A DNA stretch of 64,000 nucleotides from Methylobacterium sp. WSM2598 (GCF_000379105.1 NZ_KB900609.1:1575985-1639984); one strand, 5' to 3'; positions 8,321 through 18,804 are shown, counted from the stretch's first letter. Program-made: numbers and translations. The notes: generated by a model from the sequence alone, not told the origin.

Positions 8321-10180
8321 TCACGACCCCGCCGGTCCGTCCCCGGCGAGCGGCCGCGTCGCCGCGGCGAGCCAGTCCCGCGTCGCGCCGTCGAGGAGGG
8401 GCGAGAGCGCCTCCCGCACCCGCGCGTGATAGGCGTCGAGCCACGCCGCCTCCCCGGGCGTGAGCAGGTCGCGCGCGATCAGCGCCCGGTCGATCGGCGC
8501 CAGGGTCAGGGTCTCGAAGCCGAGCATCGGGCGCTCGGCGCCCGCGAGCGCGCGCTCCTCCACCAGGACCAGGTTCTCGATCCGGATGCCGTAGGCGCCG
8601 GCCCGGTAATAGCCGGGCTCGTTCGAGACGATCATCCCCGGCTGCAGGGCCGTGGTGCCGGTCTTGGCGATCCGCTGCGGCCCCTCGTGCACCGACAGGA
8701 AGGCGCCGACGCCGTGGCCGGTGCCGTGGTCGAAATCGAGGCCCGCCTCCCAGAGCGGGCGCCGCGCGAAGCTGTCGAGCTGCGCCCCCGTCGTGCCGCG
8801 GGGGAACAGCGCCGTGGCGATCGCGATGTGGCCCTTGAGCACCCGGGTGAAGCGGTCGCGCATCTCGTCGCTCGGCGGGCCCACCGCCACGGTCCGGGTG
8901 ATGTCGGTGGTGCCGTCGAGGTACTGCGCGCCGGAATCGATCAGGAACAATTCGCCCGGCCGCACGACCCGGTCCGTCGCCGCGGTGACCCGGTAATGGA
9001 CGATCGCCCCGTTCGGCCCGCTGCCCGAGATGGTCGGGAAGGAGATCTCCCGCAACTCGCCCCCCTCGGCCCGGAAGGCTTCGAGGCGCTCCACCGCGGC
9101 GATCTCGCTCACGCCGCCGCCCGGCGCCTCCCGGGCGAGCCAGGCCAGGAAGCGCGCCACCGCGGCCCCATCGCGGCGATGCGCCTCGCGCGCGCCCGCG
9201 ATCTCGGCCGCGTTCTTCACGGCCTTCATGGCGGTGATCGGATCCGGCCCGACATCCGCGCGGCCGCCCGCCTCCTCGATGCGCCGCTTGAGCGCGACGG
9301 CGCCCGTGGCGGCGTCGAGCCGCACCCGCGCCCCCGCCCGCCCGAGCGCGTCGAGGCAGGCCGGCAGCCCGGCCGGGTCCACGCACGCGGCGAGGCCGTC
9401 GAGGGCGGCCGAGGCCTCCGCGGTGAGCTTGCCCGGATCGAGGAACAGCGTCGCGGGCGCCTCGCGCGGGATCACCGCGTAGCCCAGGGGCAGGGGCGTG
9501 TGGGCGACGTCGCTGCCGCGCAGGTTGAACGCCCAGGCGAGGTTGTGCGGGTCGGAGACGACGAGCGCGTCGGCCCTGGCCTTCGCCAGCGCCTCGCGCA
9601 CGCGTTCCAGCTTGCGCGCGGCGGTCTCCCCGGCCAGCGCCTCGGGGTAGGGGAGGACGGGCGCCCGCGGCGCCGGCGGCCGGTCGATCCAGACCTGATC
9701 GACGAGGTTCATCCCCGCCGGTTCGAGCCGCCCGCCCGCCGCCGCGGCGGCCTTCTCCAGCCGGGCGACGCCGTCCGGCGTGTGCAGCCAGGGATCGTAG
9801 GCGAGCACGCCCCCCGCCGGCAGGTTGGCCTCGATCCAGGCCTCGACGCTGGTCTCGGCCAGGGGCACCGGGGTGACGAGCGCGGTGTCGACCTGGCTCG
9901 CCGCCTGCAGGGTGTAGCGGCCGTCGACCACCAGGGCGGCCCGGTCGGCCAGGATCACGGCGGTGCCGGCCGAACCGGTGAAGCCCGTGAGCCAGGCGAG
10001 CCTCTCAGCCCGGGGCGGCACGTATTCCGACTGATGCTCGTCGGCCCGCGGCACCACGAAGCCGGAGAACCCCTTCTGGAGCATCGCGGCGCGCAGGGCG
10101 GCGAGGCGCTGCGCGCCGGCGCGGTGGCTCGGATCGTCGAAGGTCTGGAATCGGGTGCGCGTCATGGGCGTCATGGGCAA
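8321..10180 (-). CDS. Xaa-Pro aminopeptidase, M24B family
   Basis: A 619-residue three-domain aminopeptidase P. Two N-terminal creatinase-type domains (about residues 20-310) precede the pita-bread catalytic domain. Metal ligands of the M24 family are visible in LIDSGAQY and DGTTDITRT (two Asp), HGVGAFLSVHEGP (His) and SNEPGYYR plus IRIENLVLV (two Glu). The enzyme removes the N-terminal residue preceding proline, in the cytoplasm with two manganese ions. Length and domain order match the eukaryote-like long form rather than the shorter E. coli PepP. It lies 49 bp downstream of the DUF2125 gene and could be cotranscribed with it. Confidence 0.92.
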   Translation of the reverse strand: MPMTPMTRTRFQTFDDPSHRAGAQRLAALRAAMLQKGFSGFVVPRADEHQSEYVPPRAERLAWLTGFTGSAGTAVILADRAALVVDGRYTLQAASQVDTALVTPVPLAETSVEAWIEANLPAGGVLAYDPWLHTPDGVARLEKAAAAAGGRLEPAGMNLVDQVWIDRPPAPRAPVLPYPEALAGETAARKLERVREALAKARADALVVSDPHNLAWAFNLRGSDVAHTPLPLGYAVIPREAPATLFLDPGKLTAEASAALDGLAACVDPAGLPACLDALGRAGARVRLDAATGAVALKRRIEEAGGRADVGPDPITAMKAVKNAAEIAGAREAHRRDGAAVARFLAWLAREAPGGGVSEIAAVERLEAFRAEGGELREISFPTISGSGPNGAIVHYRVTAATDRVVRPGELFLIDSGAQYLDGTTDITRTVAVGPPSDEMRDRFTRVLKGHIAIATALFPRGTTGAQLDSFARRPLWEAGLDFDHGTGHGVGAFLSVHEGPQRIAKTGTTALQPGMIVSNEPGYYRAGAYGIRIENLVLVEERALAGAERPMLGFETLTLAPIDRALIARDLLTPGEAAWLDAYHARVREALSPLLDGATRDWLAAATRPLAGDGPAGS

Positions 10181-10229
10181 GGCCTAATCGGGGCGGCCCG
10201 GCCGCGCAACGGTCCGGCCGCCGGGCCCG

Positions 10230-11327
10230 TCAATAGAGAGGGTCGAGCCGCAGGTTCGGCAGCGCGAAGGGCCCGACCGCGACCCGGCCGTCGACGAGCC
10301 GCACCGGCGGCAGGGGCTTGAGGGCCGCTCCGGCCGGCTGCTCCGGCGCCGGCTCCCGGGCCCGCCCGCCGCCGAGGAACTGGCCGACGAGCTTGCCGAT
10401 CAGGGCGGCGTTCGCCCCGCCGATCCGCCCCTCCAGGTGGTCGCTCACCAGGGGCGCGATCACCGTGTCGAGCCCGGCGGTGCGGACCTCGAACTGCCCG
10501 GCGGGCCGGTGCGCCTCGTCGAGGTGCAGGCTGCCCTGGGCCTGGAGCCGGCCGCGGCCCTTCTCGACCGAGAGCCGCCCGAGATCGACGCTGCCCTGCG
10601 CCGCGCGCCAGCGCTCGAGCTCCTCCGCGAGCGGCCGCGTGCGGATCCCGGCGGCGCGGGTAACCGTGGCGTCGAGGACGATGTCGGCGGGCTCGGCGCT
10701 GGCCAGGAGGGAATCGAGGCGCGGCACCGCCGCCTTCTCGACGCGGGCGCTGAGGTCGATGGCGCCCTCCGCCTCGAAGCGGCCCGGCGTCGGCCGCGCG
10801 TGCAGTTCCAGGTGGTTCACCGCGAAGGCGATCGGCTCGGGCTCGACCCCCGAGACCCGGCCGTCGAGCCCGTCCGCGACCACCGACACGCGCTGGAAGC
10901 CGCCCTCGGTGAGGTGGAGCGAGCCTTCGAGGAGCCGCCAGGTCACGTCCCCGACCTTGCCCTCCTGCTCGACGTGGAACGGCCCGCTCGCCTCGACGAT
11001 GAGGTGGCGCGGCTGGTAGATCTGCGCCACGGCCACGACCGGCCCGGCCGTGAAGGCGACGTCCCGGCGCGCGAAGCCGAGCCCGGCGCAGCGCAGTTCC
11101 AGCCGGAACGGGTAGCCGCCGATGCGGCGGTCGGTGCAGGTCCAGGTCCGGCCGGCCCGGGCCTCGCGGGCGAACCAGCCGTCGATCTCCCGCTCGGCCC
11201 GGCCCCGCAGCCAGACCCAGCCCGCCGACCACAGGGCCGCGATCACCAGGAGCAGGATGAAGGGGGCGAACAGCCCCAGCCGCCCGGGTCGCCTCGCGCC
11301 CCCGCCCGTCCCGCTCTGCTGCGCCAT
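10230..11327 (-). CDS. DUF2125 domain protein, membrane anchored
   Basis: A 365-residue protein with one N-terminal membrane segment (about residues 17-40, GLFAPFILLLVIAALWSAGW) and a long beta-rich periplasmic part matching the DUF2125 family (RIGGYPFRLELRC is the family's N-terminal signature). The family is common in Alphaproteobacteria and has no assigned function. The gene is divergent from the ChaC-like gene and lies upstream of the aminopeptidase gene on the same strand. Confidence 0.85.
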   Translation of the reverse strand: MAQQSGTGGGARRPGRLGLFAPFILLLVIAALWSAGWVWLRGRAEREIDGWFAREARAGRTWTCTDRRIGGYPFRLELRCAGLGFARRDVAFTAGPVVAVAQIYQPRHLIVEASGPFHVEQEGKVGDVTWRLLEGSLHLTEGGFQRVSVVADGLDGRVSGVEPEPIAFAVNHLELHARPTPGRFEAEGAIDLSARVEKAAVPRLDSLLASAEPADIVLDATVTRAAGIRTRPLAEELERWRAAQGSVDLGRLSVEKGRGRLQAQGSLHLDEAHRPAGQFEVRTAGLDTVIAPLVSDHLEGRIGGANAALIGKLVGQFLGGGRAREPAPEQPAGAALKPLPPVRLVDGRVAVGPFALPNLRLDPLY

Positions 11328-11409
11328 CGGCCGGCCTCCGCTCGCGATTGTACCGGGCCTCCCTAGCTGCTACCCGCCGCGGCCGGCAAGGAAGGGGGGA
11401 GGGCACGGC

Positions 11410-11955
11410 GTGGGCGATGGCGACGCACCCGGCGACCTGTGGGTGTTCGGCTACGGGTCGCTGATGTGGAACCCGGGTTTCCCGGTGGTCGAGCGGCGGC
11501 AGGCCCGCCTGCGCGGCTATCACCGGGCGCTCTGCGTGCTCTCCCACGTCCATCGCGGCACGCCCGAGAGCCCCGGCCTCGTGCTCGGCCTCGACCGGTG
11601 CGGCAGCTGCCGCGGCGTCGCCTTCCGGGTCGCCGGGGCGCAGGCCGAGGCGACGCTCGCCTACCTGCGTGCCCGCGAGCAAGTGACCGCCGTCTACGTG
11701 GAGCGCCGGCTCGGCGTCACGGTCGAGGACGGGCGGCGGGTGACGGCGGTGACCTACGCGGTCGACCGCACCCATCCGCAATATGCCGGCCGGCTGCCCG
11801 AGGCCGAGCTCCTGCGCCTGGTGCGCCAGGGGCGCGGCCGCTCGGGCGCCAATCCGGACTACGTCCGCAACACCCACCAGCACCTGATCGCCATGGGCGT
11901 GGCCGACCCGCTGCTGGCGCGCATCGCCGCGGCCTGTGCGGTGCCGAGCCCCTGA
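11410..11955 (+). CDS. ChaC-like gamma-glutamylcyclotransferase
   Basis: A 181-residue protein with the cyclotransferase fold. The glycine-rich substrate loop (VFGYGSLMWNPGF) is near the N-terminus, and the expected catalytic Glu sits in YLRAREQVTAVY at about residue 88. ChaC-type enzymes degrade glutathione to 5-oxoproline and Cys-Gly in the cytoplasm. The GTG start at 11410 follows a G/A-rich ribosome binding site (GGGGGGAGG). The frame continues far upstream antisense to the DUF2125 gene, but that part has no family similarity. It is divergent from the DUF2125 gene. Confidence 0.88.
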   Translation: MGDGDAPGDLWVFGYGSLMWNPGFPVVERRQARLRGYHRALCVLSHVHRGTPESPGLVLGLDRCGSCRGVAFRVAGAQAEATLAYLRAREQVTAVYVERRLGVTVEDGRRVTAVTYAVDRTHPQYAGRLPEAELLRLVRQGRGRSGANPDYVRNTHQHLIAMGVADPLLARIAAACAVPSP

Positions 11956-12297
11956 CCGGAGGCGCCTCGGGGCGGTTCCGGCCCGCCCGCGGGCCGGGCC
12001 CCGGGCCTCGCTCGCCCGGGACGGGCGCGGCCCCGCGCCCGATGCGGCCTGAGCCTCCTGCCGCCGGCCGGGACCGGCCGCTGCCGAAGGGGTCAGCGGT
12101 TCGGCGGCGCACCGAGGGACCGCGTCAGCGAAAGGTGATGCGTGAGCAAGAGACCGAGCAGGATGGCACGGGGCAATTCTGCTTGGCCGCGGTGATCCGA
12201 ATCGCTGCCTCGCGCGTTCTTGACCCTCGAACCGCCGGGCTTGCCTCTCGGGCCCGGCGGTGCCCGCGCCGGCCCGGCGCCAGGAGTGCTCGCGCCG
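11956..12297. other. Intergenic region without recognised gene
   Basis: About 340 bp between the ChaC-like and MFS genes. The left half is GC-rich with short hairpins. The stretch 12120-12215 is less GC-rich and may be a decayed gene or repeat, but I cannot identify it. No promoter is clear. Confidence 0.4.
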
Positions 12298-13647
12298 ATG
12301 CAGGCCACAACCCACCTCGCGCTCATCAACGTCTTCGTCGGCGACATCCAGGGCGGGCTCGGACCCTTCCTGGGCACGTGGCTCGCCGCGAGCGCGCAGT
12401 GGAGCCCGGGCCGGGTCGGGCTCGTCACCACGGTGGTCGGCCTCGCCACCCTCGCGCTGAGCGGGCCGCTCGGGGCTCTGGTCGACCGGGTCGGGCGACC
12501 GCGCCTGCTGATCGCGCTCGCCTGCGGGGCGATCCTCGGCGGCACCGTGCTGCTGCTGCCGGCGCGCTCCTTCCCGGCGGTGCTCGCGGCGCAGTTCGTG
12601 GCCGCCCTCGGCGGCACGCTCGTGGTGCCGGCGGTGGCCGCGCTCACCCTCGGCACGGTCGGCAAGCAGGCCTTCCCGCGCCAGCAGGGGCGCAACCAGG
12701 CCTTCAACCACGTGGGCATACTCGGGGCCGCCCTGGCGATCAGCTTCGGCACGCCGCTCTTCGGCCCGGCCATCGCCTTCTGGGTGCTCGGGCTCCTCGC
12801 CGCCGCGGCGATCGCCGCGGCCCTCGCCACGCCGAAGGGCGCCTGGAATCCGCGCCGGGCGGTCGGCTGGAAGGAGGACGATCCGGACGACGCGCCGACC
12901 CGCTCGCCGATCCGCGCCGTGCTCGCCGACCGGCGGCTGCTGCTGCTCTCGGCGGCGCTCGCCCTGTTCAACCTCGCCAACGGCTCGATGCTGAGCCTGC
13001 TCGGCCAGAAGCTCGTGGCGGCCGGCCAGGACGGCACCGCCTGGACCGCCCGCTACGTGATGGTGGCGCAGCTCACCATGATCCCCGTGGCCCTGCTCGC
13101 CGGCTCCCTGGCGGATCGCCGCGGGCGCCGCCAGCTCCTCGTCGCCGCCTGCGCGGTGCTGCCGCTGCGCGCGCTCCTGTCGGCCTTCCTCGACGACCCG
13201 GCCTGGCTGATCCTCGCCGAGGTGCTGGACGGGGTCGCCTCCGGGGTGATCGGCGTCGCGATGCCGGTCGTGGTGGCGGACCTCACCTGGGGCTCGGGCC
13301 GCACCCAGACGGCGCTCGGCACGGTCTCGGCCGTGCAGGGGATCGGCGGCGCCCTGTCGGGCTGGGTGGGCGGGCTGCTCGCCATGCATCTCGGCTGGAC
13401 CTGGACCTTCGCGACCCTGGCCCTGCCGGCCCTCGGGGCCCTCGGCCTCGCCCTCTGGCTGGAGGAGAGCTGCGCCCCGGGCGGGCGCGACGCGGCCGGG
13501 ACTCCCTGCAGCACCGGGTCGGCCCCGCCGCGCCCGGCCCGCGGGACCCCGTCCCGCCCGGTCGGGCCGGAAAGCCCCCGGTTGCCTGGATCGCTCGGCC
13601 TAGGCGAGGGCCGGGCCGGCATCTTCCGGCCTATTCGAACGGATTAG
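12298..13647 (+). CDS. MFS transporter
   Basis: A 449-residue, twelve-helix major facilitator. The loop 2-3 motif is LGALVDRVGRPRLL, with its counterpart LAGSLADRRGRRQLL between helices 8 and 9. The central cytoplasmic loop (about 200-225) is acidic. The C-terminal 50 residues are Pro/Gly/Arg-rich and may be disordered. The ATG at 12298 begins directly at the first helix; the same frame extends upstream to 12220 without membrane or family features. The substrate is unknown; relatives are annotated as drug or sugar exporters. Confidence 0.88.
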   Translation: MQATTHLALINVFVGDIQGGLGPFLGTWLAASAQWSPGRVGLVTTVVGLATLALSGPLGALVDRVGRPRLLIALACGAILGGTVLLLPARSFPAVLAAQFVAALGGTLVVPAVAALTLGTVGKQAFPRQQGRNQAFNHVGILGAALAISFGTPLFGPAIAFWVLGLLAAAAIAAALATPKGAWNPRRAVGWKEDDPDDAPTRSPIRAVLADRRLLLLSAALALFNLANGSMLSLLGQKLVAAGQDGTAWTARYVMVAQLTMIPVALLAGSLADRRGRRQLLVAACAVLPLRALLSAFLDDPAWLILAEVLDGVASGVIGVAMPVVVADLTWGSGRTQTALGTVSAVQGIGGALSGWVGGLLAMHLGWTWTFATLALPALGALGLALWLEESCAPGGRDAAGTPCSTGSAPPRPARGTPSRPVGPESPRLPGSLGLGEGRAGIFRPIRTD

Positions 13648-13678
13648 TCGGGATTCCCGGCCGCCGGCGCTCCGGCTG

Positions 13679-13733
13679 TTGACTCCCCCCTTGGGCCATG
13701 CTGTGAGGCATACCAAAGGTGCATAAGCACCTT
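13679..13733 (+). promoter_or_regulatory. Candidate promoter and inverted repeat upstream of liv operon
   Basis: A TTGACT hexamer (13679-13684) could be a -35 element for the transporter operon; the -10 is not clear. Downstream lies a perfect inverted repeat, AAGGTGC-ATAA-GCACCTT (13716-13733), placed 28 bp before the livG start. It could be an operator or a leader hairpin. Both assignments are inference. Confidence 0.35.
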
Positions 13734-13761
13734 CGAGGAAACGCAGGGGTGATGGATCGCG

Positions 13762-14542
13762 ATGGCTGACATTGCCGCCCGGAACGCGGCCGCGCCGCCG
13801 GACATCGTGCTGGCCACCGAGGGCCTCACGATGGAGTTCAAGGGCTTCCGCGCCGTCAACGGCGTCGCGCTTCAGGTGCAGCGCGGGTCGATCCACGCGC
13901 TCATCGGCCCGAACGGGGCCGGCAAGACGACCTGCTTCAATCTCCTCACCAAGTTCCTGACCCCGACGGCGGGCTCGATCCGCTACAACGGCCGCGACAT
14001 TACCCGGATGAAGCCCGCCGACGTGGCCCGGCTCGGCCTCGTGCGGTCCTTTCAGATCTCGGCCGTGTTCCCCCACCTCAGCGTGAAGGAGAACGTCCGC
14101 ATCGCCCTGCAGCGGCGCAAGCGCGGCGATTCCTTCGACTTCTGGCGCTCGGAGCGGGTGCTGCGCGCCCTCAACGACGAGGCCCTGGCCCTGGTCGAGG
14201 CGGTGGGCCTGTCGGATTTCGCCGAGGTGCCGGCGGTCGAACTCTCCTACGGCCGCAAGCGGGCGCTGGAGATCGCCACCACGCTGGCCCTCGATCCGGA
14301 GATGCTGCTCCTCGACGAGCCGATGGCCGGGATGGGCCACGAGGACGTCGACCGCACCGCCGCCCTGATCCGGCGGGTCTCGGCGAACCGCACCATTCTG
14401 ATGGTCGAGCACAACCTCTCGGTCGTGGCCTCGCTGTCGGACCGCATCACCGTTCTGGCCCGCGGCCAGGTGCTGGCGGAGGGCGACTACGCCACCGTGT
14501 CGAAGGATCCCCGCGTGATCGAGGCCTATATCGGAGCCGGAC

Positions 14543-14550
<8 letters not shown>
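13762..14550 (+). CDS. livG: Branched-chain amino acid-type ABC transporter ATPase LivG
   Basis: A 262-residue ABC ATPase with Walker A (GPNGAGKTT, about residues 50-58), the LivG-type loop (VRSFQISAVFPHLSVKENV), an ABC signature in the degenerate form LSYGRKRALE, Walker B (MLLLDEPMAGM) and the switch His (MVEHNL). It powers uptake together with LivF. The gene overlaps livF by 8 bp and starts the five-gene operon livG-livF-livK-livH-livM. The substrate could be a branched-chain amino acid, urea, an amide or an aromatic compound; the family does not settle it. Confidence 0.92.
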
Positions 14551-15283
<733 letters not shown>

Positions 15284-15327
15284 GGGCGGCGGGCGGGAGC
15301 GCCGGGCCTCGCCCGGTGCGGGCGCGG

Positions 15328-15388
15328 CCCGCCGGGCGGGCAGGTCCCGCCGGGCGGGCAGGTCCCGCCGAGCAGGCGAGTCCCGCCA
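15328..15388. repeat. GC-rich tandem repeat between livF and livK
   Basis: An 18-bp unit (CCCGCCGGGCGGGCAGGT) occurs twice, followed by degenerate copies. The units can fold into hairpins. The position between livF and livK could give partial termination or mRNA protection that adjusts the excess of binding protein over ATPases; that role is inference. Confidence 0.6.
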
Positions 15389-15569
15389 GGGACGGGCAGG
15401 CGGGCGCGGCCCTCGGGCCGTACCGGCGCTCCCCGCGAGCCTCCTCCCGCGGCGGGGAGGCCCCCGCGCGGCAAGCGGGGCGGCGCGGTTCCGGCGGCGG
15501 TCGCGCCGGCGGAGGCACGGAACGACAATCGGAGCGCCGTCGCGACGGTGCCCATCGGAGGAGAGACCC

Positions 15570-16775
15570 ATGCTGACACGATTGCTCGCCGCCACGGCGC
15601 TCGCCGCGCTCGCCGCGGCCCCCGCCCTCGCCCAGACGCCGGTGAAGATCGGCGTGCTCAACGACCGCTCGGGCGTCTACGCCGACATCTCGGGGGAGGG
15701 CTCGGTCGTCGCCGCCCGCATGGCCGTCGAGGACTACAAGGCCGCCGACAAGGGCCTCAAGGTCGAGATCGTCTCGTCCGACCATCAGAACAAGCCCGAC
15801 GTCGGCGCCTCCCTGGCCCGCCAGTGGTACGACCGCGACGGCGTCGACATGATCATCGACGTGCCGACCTCCTCGGTCGCCCTGGCGGTCAGCCAGGTCA
15901 CCCGCGAGAAGAACAAGGCCTTCGTGAATTCGGGCGCCGGCACCGCCGACCTCACCGGCGCGCAATGCTCGCCCAACACCGTGCACTGGACCTACGACAC
16001 GGTGGCGCTCGGCAACGGCACCGGCGGCGCCATGGTCAAGCGCGGCGGCACCACTTGGTTCTTCCTCACTGCCGACTACGCCTTCGGGCAGGCGCTGCAG
16101 CGCGACACCACCGCGGTCGTGGTCAAGAACGGCGGCAAGGTGGTGGGCTCGGTCAAGACGCCGTTCCCGACCGCGGATTTCTCCTCCTTCCTGCTCCAGG
16201 CCCAGGGCTCGGGCGCCAAGGTCATCGGCCTCGCCAATGCGGGCGGCGACACGATCAACGCCATCAAGCAGGCAGCCGAGTTCGGCATCACCGAGGGCGG
16301 CCAGGCGATCGCCGGCCTGCTGATCTTCTCCTCCGACGTGCACTCGCTGACCCCGAAGACCGCGCAGGGGCTGGTCCTGACCGAGCCCTTCTACTGGGAC
16401 CTCAACGACGCGACCCGGGCCTTCTCGGACCGCTTCGCCAAGGCCTTCGGCGGCAAGAAGCCGACCGCCGTCCAGGCGGGCGTCTACGCGGGGGTGATCC
16501 ACTACCTCAAGGCGGTCGAGGCGCTGAAATCGGCCAAGGACGGCGGCCAGGTGGTCGCCAAGATGAAGGAGATCCCGACCGACGACCCGCTCTTCGGCAA
16601 GGGCACGATCCGGGCGGACGGCCGCAAGATCCACGACATGTACCTGTTCGAGGTCAAGAAGCCGGCCGAGTCGAAGGGCGAGTGGGACCTCTACAAGACC
16701 CTCGCGACGATCCCCGGCAACGAGGCGTTCCGCCCGATGAGCGAGGGCGGCTGCCCGCTGGTCGGCAAGAGCTGA
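15570..16775 (+). CDS. livK: ABC transporter substrate-binding protein, LivK type
   Basis: A 401-residue periplasmic binding protein. A clear signal peptide (MLTRLLAATALAALAAAPAL, cleavage after AQA-like ALAQ about residue 22) is followed by a type-I periplasmic fold (VKIGVLNDRSGVYADISGEG, then SSDHQNKPDVGASLARQWYD). It delivers the substrate to LivH/LivM. The start follows the strong ribosome binding site GGAGGAGA. Its last codons and stop lie in a short tandem repeat. Many relatives with this signature accompany catabolic genes, and the true ligand is uncertain. Confidence 0.92.
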   Translation: MLTRLLAATALAALAAAPALAQTPVKIGVLNDRSGVYADISGEGSVVAARMAVEDYKAADKGLKVEIVSSDHQNKPDVGASLARQWYDRDGVDMIIDVPTSSVALAVSQVTREKNKAFVNSGAGTADLTGAQCSPNTVHWTYDTVALGNGTGGAMVKRGGTTWFFLTADYAFGQALQRDTTAVVVKNGGKVVGSVKTPFPTADFSSFLLQAQGSGAKVIGLANAGGDTINAIKQAAEFGITEGGQAIAGLLIFSSDVHSLTPKTAQGLVLTEPFYWDLNDATRAFSDRFAKAFGGKKPTAVQAGVYAGVIHYLKAVEALKSAKDGGQVVAKMKEIPTDDPLFGKGTIRADGRKIHDMYLFEVKKPAESKGEWDLYKTLATIPGNEAFRPMSEGGCPLVGKS

Positions 16776-16815
16776 CCCGGTCGGCAGGAGCTGACCCGGT
16801 CGGCCAGCGCCGACC
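16757..16815 (+). repeat. Tandem repeat spanning the livK stop codon
   Basis: A unit close to CCGGTCGGCAAGAGCTGAC is present three times in succession; the first copy contains the livK stop codon and the third is degenerate. It looks like a recent slippage duplication and leaves the reading frame intact. Confidence 0.6.
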
Positions 16816-16885
16816 CGCGTCCTGACCCGGCGGGGCCGCTCCGGCCCCGCCCTCCCGGCTTCCCCCCGCGCGAGTCGCTGATCCC

Positions 16886-17773
16886 ATGACCACGATCTTC
16901 GGCGTTCCCATGCAGGCGCTGTTCGGCCAGCTCCTGCTCGGCCTCATCAACGGCTCGTTCTACGCGATCCTCTCGCTCGGCCTCGCCATCATCTTCGGGC
17001 TCCTCAACATCATCAACTTCACGCACGGCGCCCAGTACATGATGGGCGCCTTCGTGGCCTGGATGCTGCTGAACTACGCCGGGATCGGCTACTGGTGGGC
17101 GCTGCTGCTGGCGCCCCTGGCGGTCGGGCTGTTCGGCGTGATCCTGGAGCGCCTGCTGATCGCGCGGCTCTACAAGCTCGACCACCTCTACGGCCTGCTG
17201 CTGACCTTCGGCCTCGCCCTGATCATCCAGGGGCTGTTCCGCAACGAGTACGGCGTGTCGGGCCTGCCCTACGCGATCCCGCAGGAGCTCTCGGGCGGCC
17301 AGCGGCTCCCCTTCATGTTCCTGCCGAACTACCGCGGCTGGGTCGTGGTGGCCTCCCTCGTCGTCTGCATCGCCACCTGGCTGGTGATCGAGAAGACCAA
17401 GCTCGGGGCCTACCTGCGCGCCGCGACCGAGAACCCGACCCTGGTCCAGGCCTTCGGCGTGAACGTGCCGCTGCTGCTCACGCTCACCTACGGGTTCGGC
17501 GTGGCGCTCGCGGCCTTCGCGGGGGTGCTCGCCGCGCCGGTCTACTCGGTGAACCCCAACATGGGCGCCGACATCATCATCGTGGTCTTCGCCGTGGTGG
17601 TGATCGGCGGCATGGGCTCGATCCTCGGCTCGATCGTGACCGGCTTCGCCCTCGGCCTCGTGGAGGGCCTCACCAAGGTGTTCTACCCGGAGGCGTCCTC
17701 GACCGTGATCTTCGTTATCATGGTGCTGGTCCTGCTGGTGAAACCCGCCGGCCTCTTCGGGCGCACGGCCTGA
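16886..17773 (+). CDS. livH: Branched-chain amino acid-type ABC permease LivH
   Basis: A 295-residue integral membrane permease with about eight helices. Family signatures are LLGLINGSFYAILSLGLAII near the N-terminus, INFTHGAQYMMGAF, and the EAA-like cytoplasmic segment LGAYLRAATENPTLVQAFGV. It forms the inner-membrane channel with LivM. It lies 110 bp after livK and 41 bp before livM. Confidence 0.93.
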   Translation: MTTIFGVPMQALFGQLLLGLINGSFYAILSLGLAIIFGLLNIINFTHGAQYMMGAFVAWMLLNYAGIGYWWALLLAPLAVGLFGVILERLLIARLYKLDHLYGLLLTFGLALIIQGLFRNEYGVSGLPYAIPQELSGGQRLPFMFLPNYRGWVVVASLVVCIATWLVIEKTKLGAYLRAATENPTLVQAFGVNVPLLLTLTYGFGVALAAFAGVLAAPVYSVNPNMGADIIIVVFAVVVIGGMGSILGSIVTGFALGLVEGLTKVFYPEASSTVIFVIMVLVLLVKPAGLFGRTA

Positions 17774-17814
17774 TGCCCTACACTCCGCTGATCCGCACGT
17801 GAGGACCGCCTGAG

Positions 17815-18804
17815 ATGGCCCATTCCGCCGCCGCGGCGTCCGACGCCGCCAATCCCGCCGCCATCCCCGAGGGCAAGGACGCCAAGGCGCTGCACCGCCT
17901 CGTGTTCATCGGCATCGCGGTCGCGCTCGCGCTGCTGCCGCTCGTCCTGTACCCGGTCTTCCTGATGAAGGTGCTGTGCTTCGCGCTGTTCGCGCTGGCC
18001 TTCAACCTCCTGCTCGGGTACGGCGGCCTGCTGTCGTTCGGCCACGCCGCCTATTTCGGCATGGCCTCCTACGTCTGCGCCTACGGGGCCAAGGTCTGGG
18101 GCCTCTCCCCGGAACTCGCGATCCTGGCCGGAACCGCGACGGCGGCCCTGCTCGGCCTCGTCTTTGGCGCGCTGGCGATCCGGCGCCAGGGCATCTACTT
18201 CTCGATGATCACCCTGGCGCTCGCCCAGATGGTGTTCTTCTTCTCGCTCCAGGCGAAGTTCACCGGCGGCGAGGACGGCATCCAGGCGGTGCCCCGCGGC
18301 AGCCTGTTCGGCGTGGTCAGCCTCGCGGACGACCGCGTGCTCTACGGGCTGGTGGCGCTGATCTTCCTCGGCGGCCTGCTGCTGATCTACCGCATCATCC
18401 ACTCGCCCTTCGGCCAGGTGCTGAAGGCGATCCGGGACAACGAGCCCCGGGCGATCTCGCTCGGCTACCGGGCGAGCCAGTACAAGCTCGCGGTCTTCGT
18501 GCTCTCGACGACGCTCGCGGGCCTCGCCGGCGCGACCAAGGCCATCGTCTTCCAGCTCGCCTCGCTCACCGACGTGCACTGGTCGATGTCGGGCGAGGTG
18601 GTGCTGATGACGCTGGTCGGCGGCATGGGCACGGTGTTCGGTCCGATCATCGGCGCCTTCGTGATCGTCGCGATGGAGAACTACCTCGCGCAGTTCGGCG
18701 CCTGGGTGACGATCATCCAGGGCATCGTCTTCGTGATCTGCGTGCTGCTGTTCCGCGAGGGCATCGTCGGGCTGTTCGCCCGGATGCTGAAGAAGCCGCT
18801 GTGA
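17815..18804 (+). CDS. livM: Branched-chain amino acid-type ABC permease LivM
   Basis: A 329-residue permease. A hydrophilic N-terminus (about 35 residues) precedes some ten helices. LivM signatures are visible: NLLLGYGGLLSFGHAAYFGM, RRQGIYFSMITLALAQMVFF and the EAA-like loop FGQVLKAIRDNEPRAISLGY. It is the last transporter gene of the operon. Confidence 0.93.
   Translation: MAHSAAAASDAANPAAIPEGKDAKALHRLVFIGIAVALALLPLVLYPVFLMKVLCFALFALAFNLLLGYGGLLSFGHAAYFGMASYVCAYGAKVWGLSPELAILAGTATAALLGLVFGALAIRRQGIYFSMITLALAQMVFFFSLQAKFTGGEDGIQAVPRGSLFGVVSLADDRVLYGLVALIFLGGLLLIYRIIHSPFGQVLKAIRDNEPRAISLGYRASQYKLAVFVLSTTLAGLAGATKAIVFQLASLTDVHWSMSGEVVLMTLVGGMGTVFGPIIGAFVIVAMENYLAQFGAWVTIIQGIVFVICVLLFREGIVGLFARMLKKPL

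Noticed and set aside
12120..12290. Possible decayed gene between the ChaC-like and MFS genes
   Set aside because: The stretch is less GC-rich and has short frames on both strands, but I could not match any to a family.
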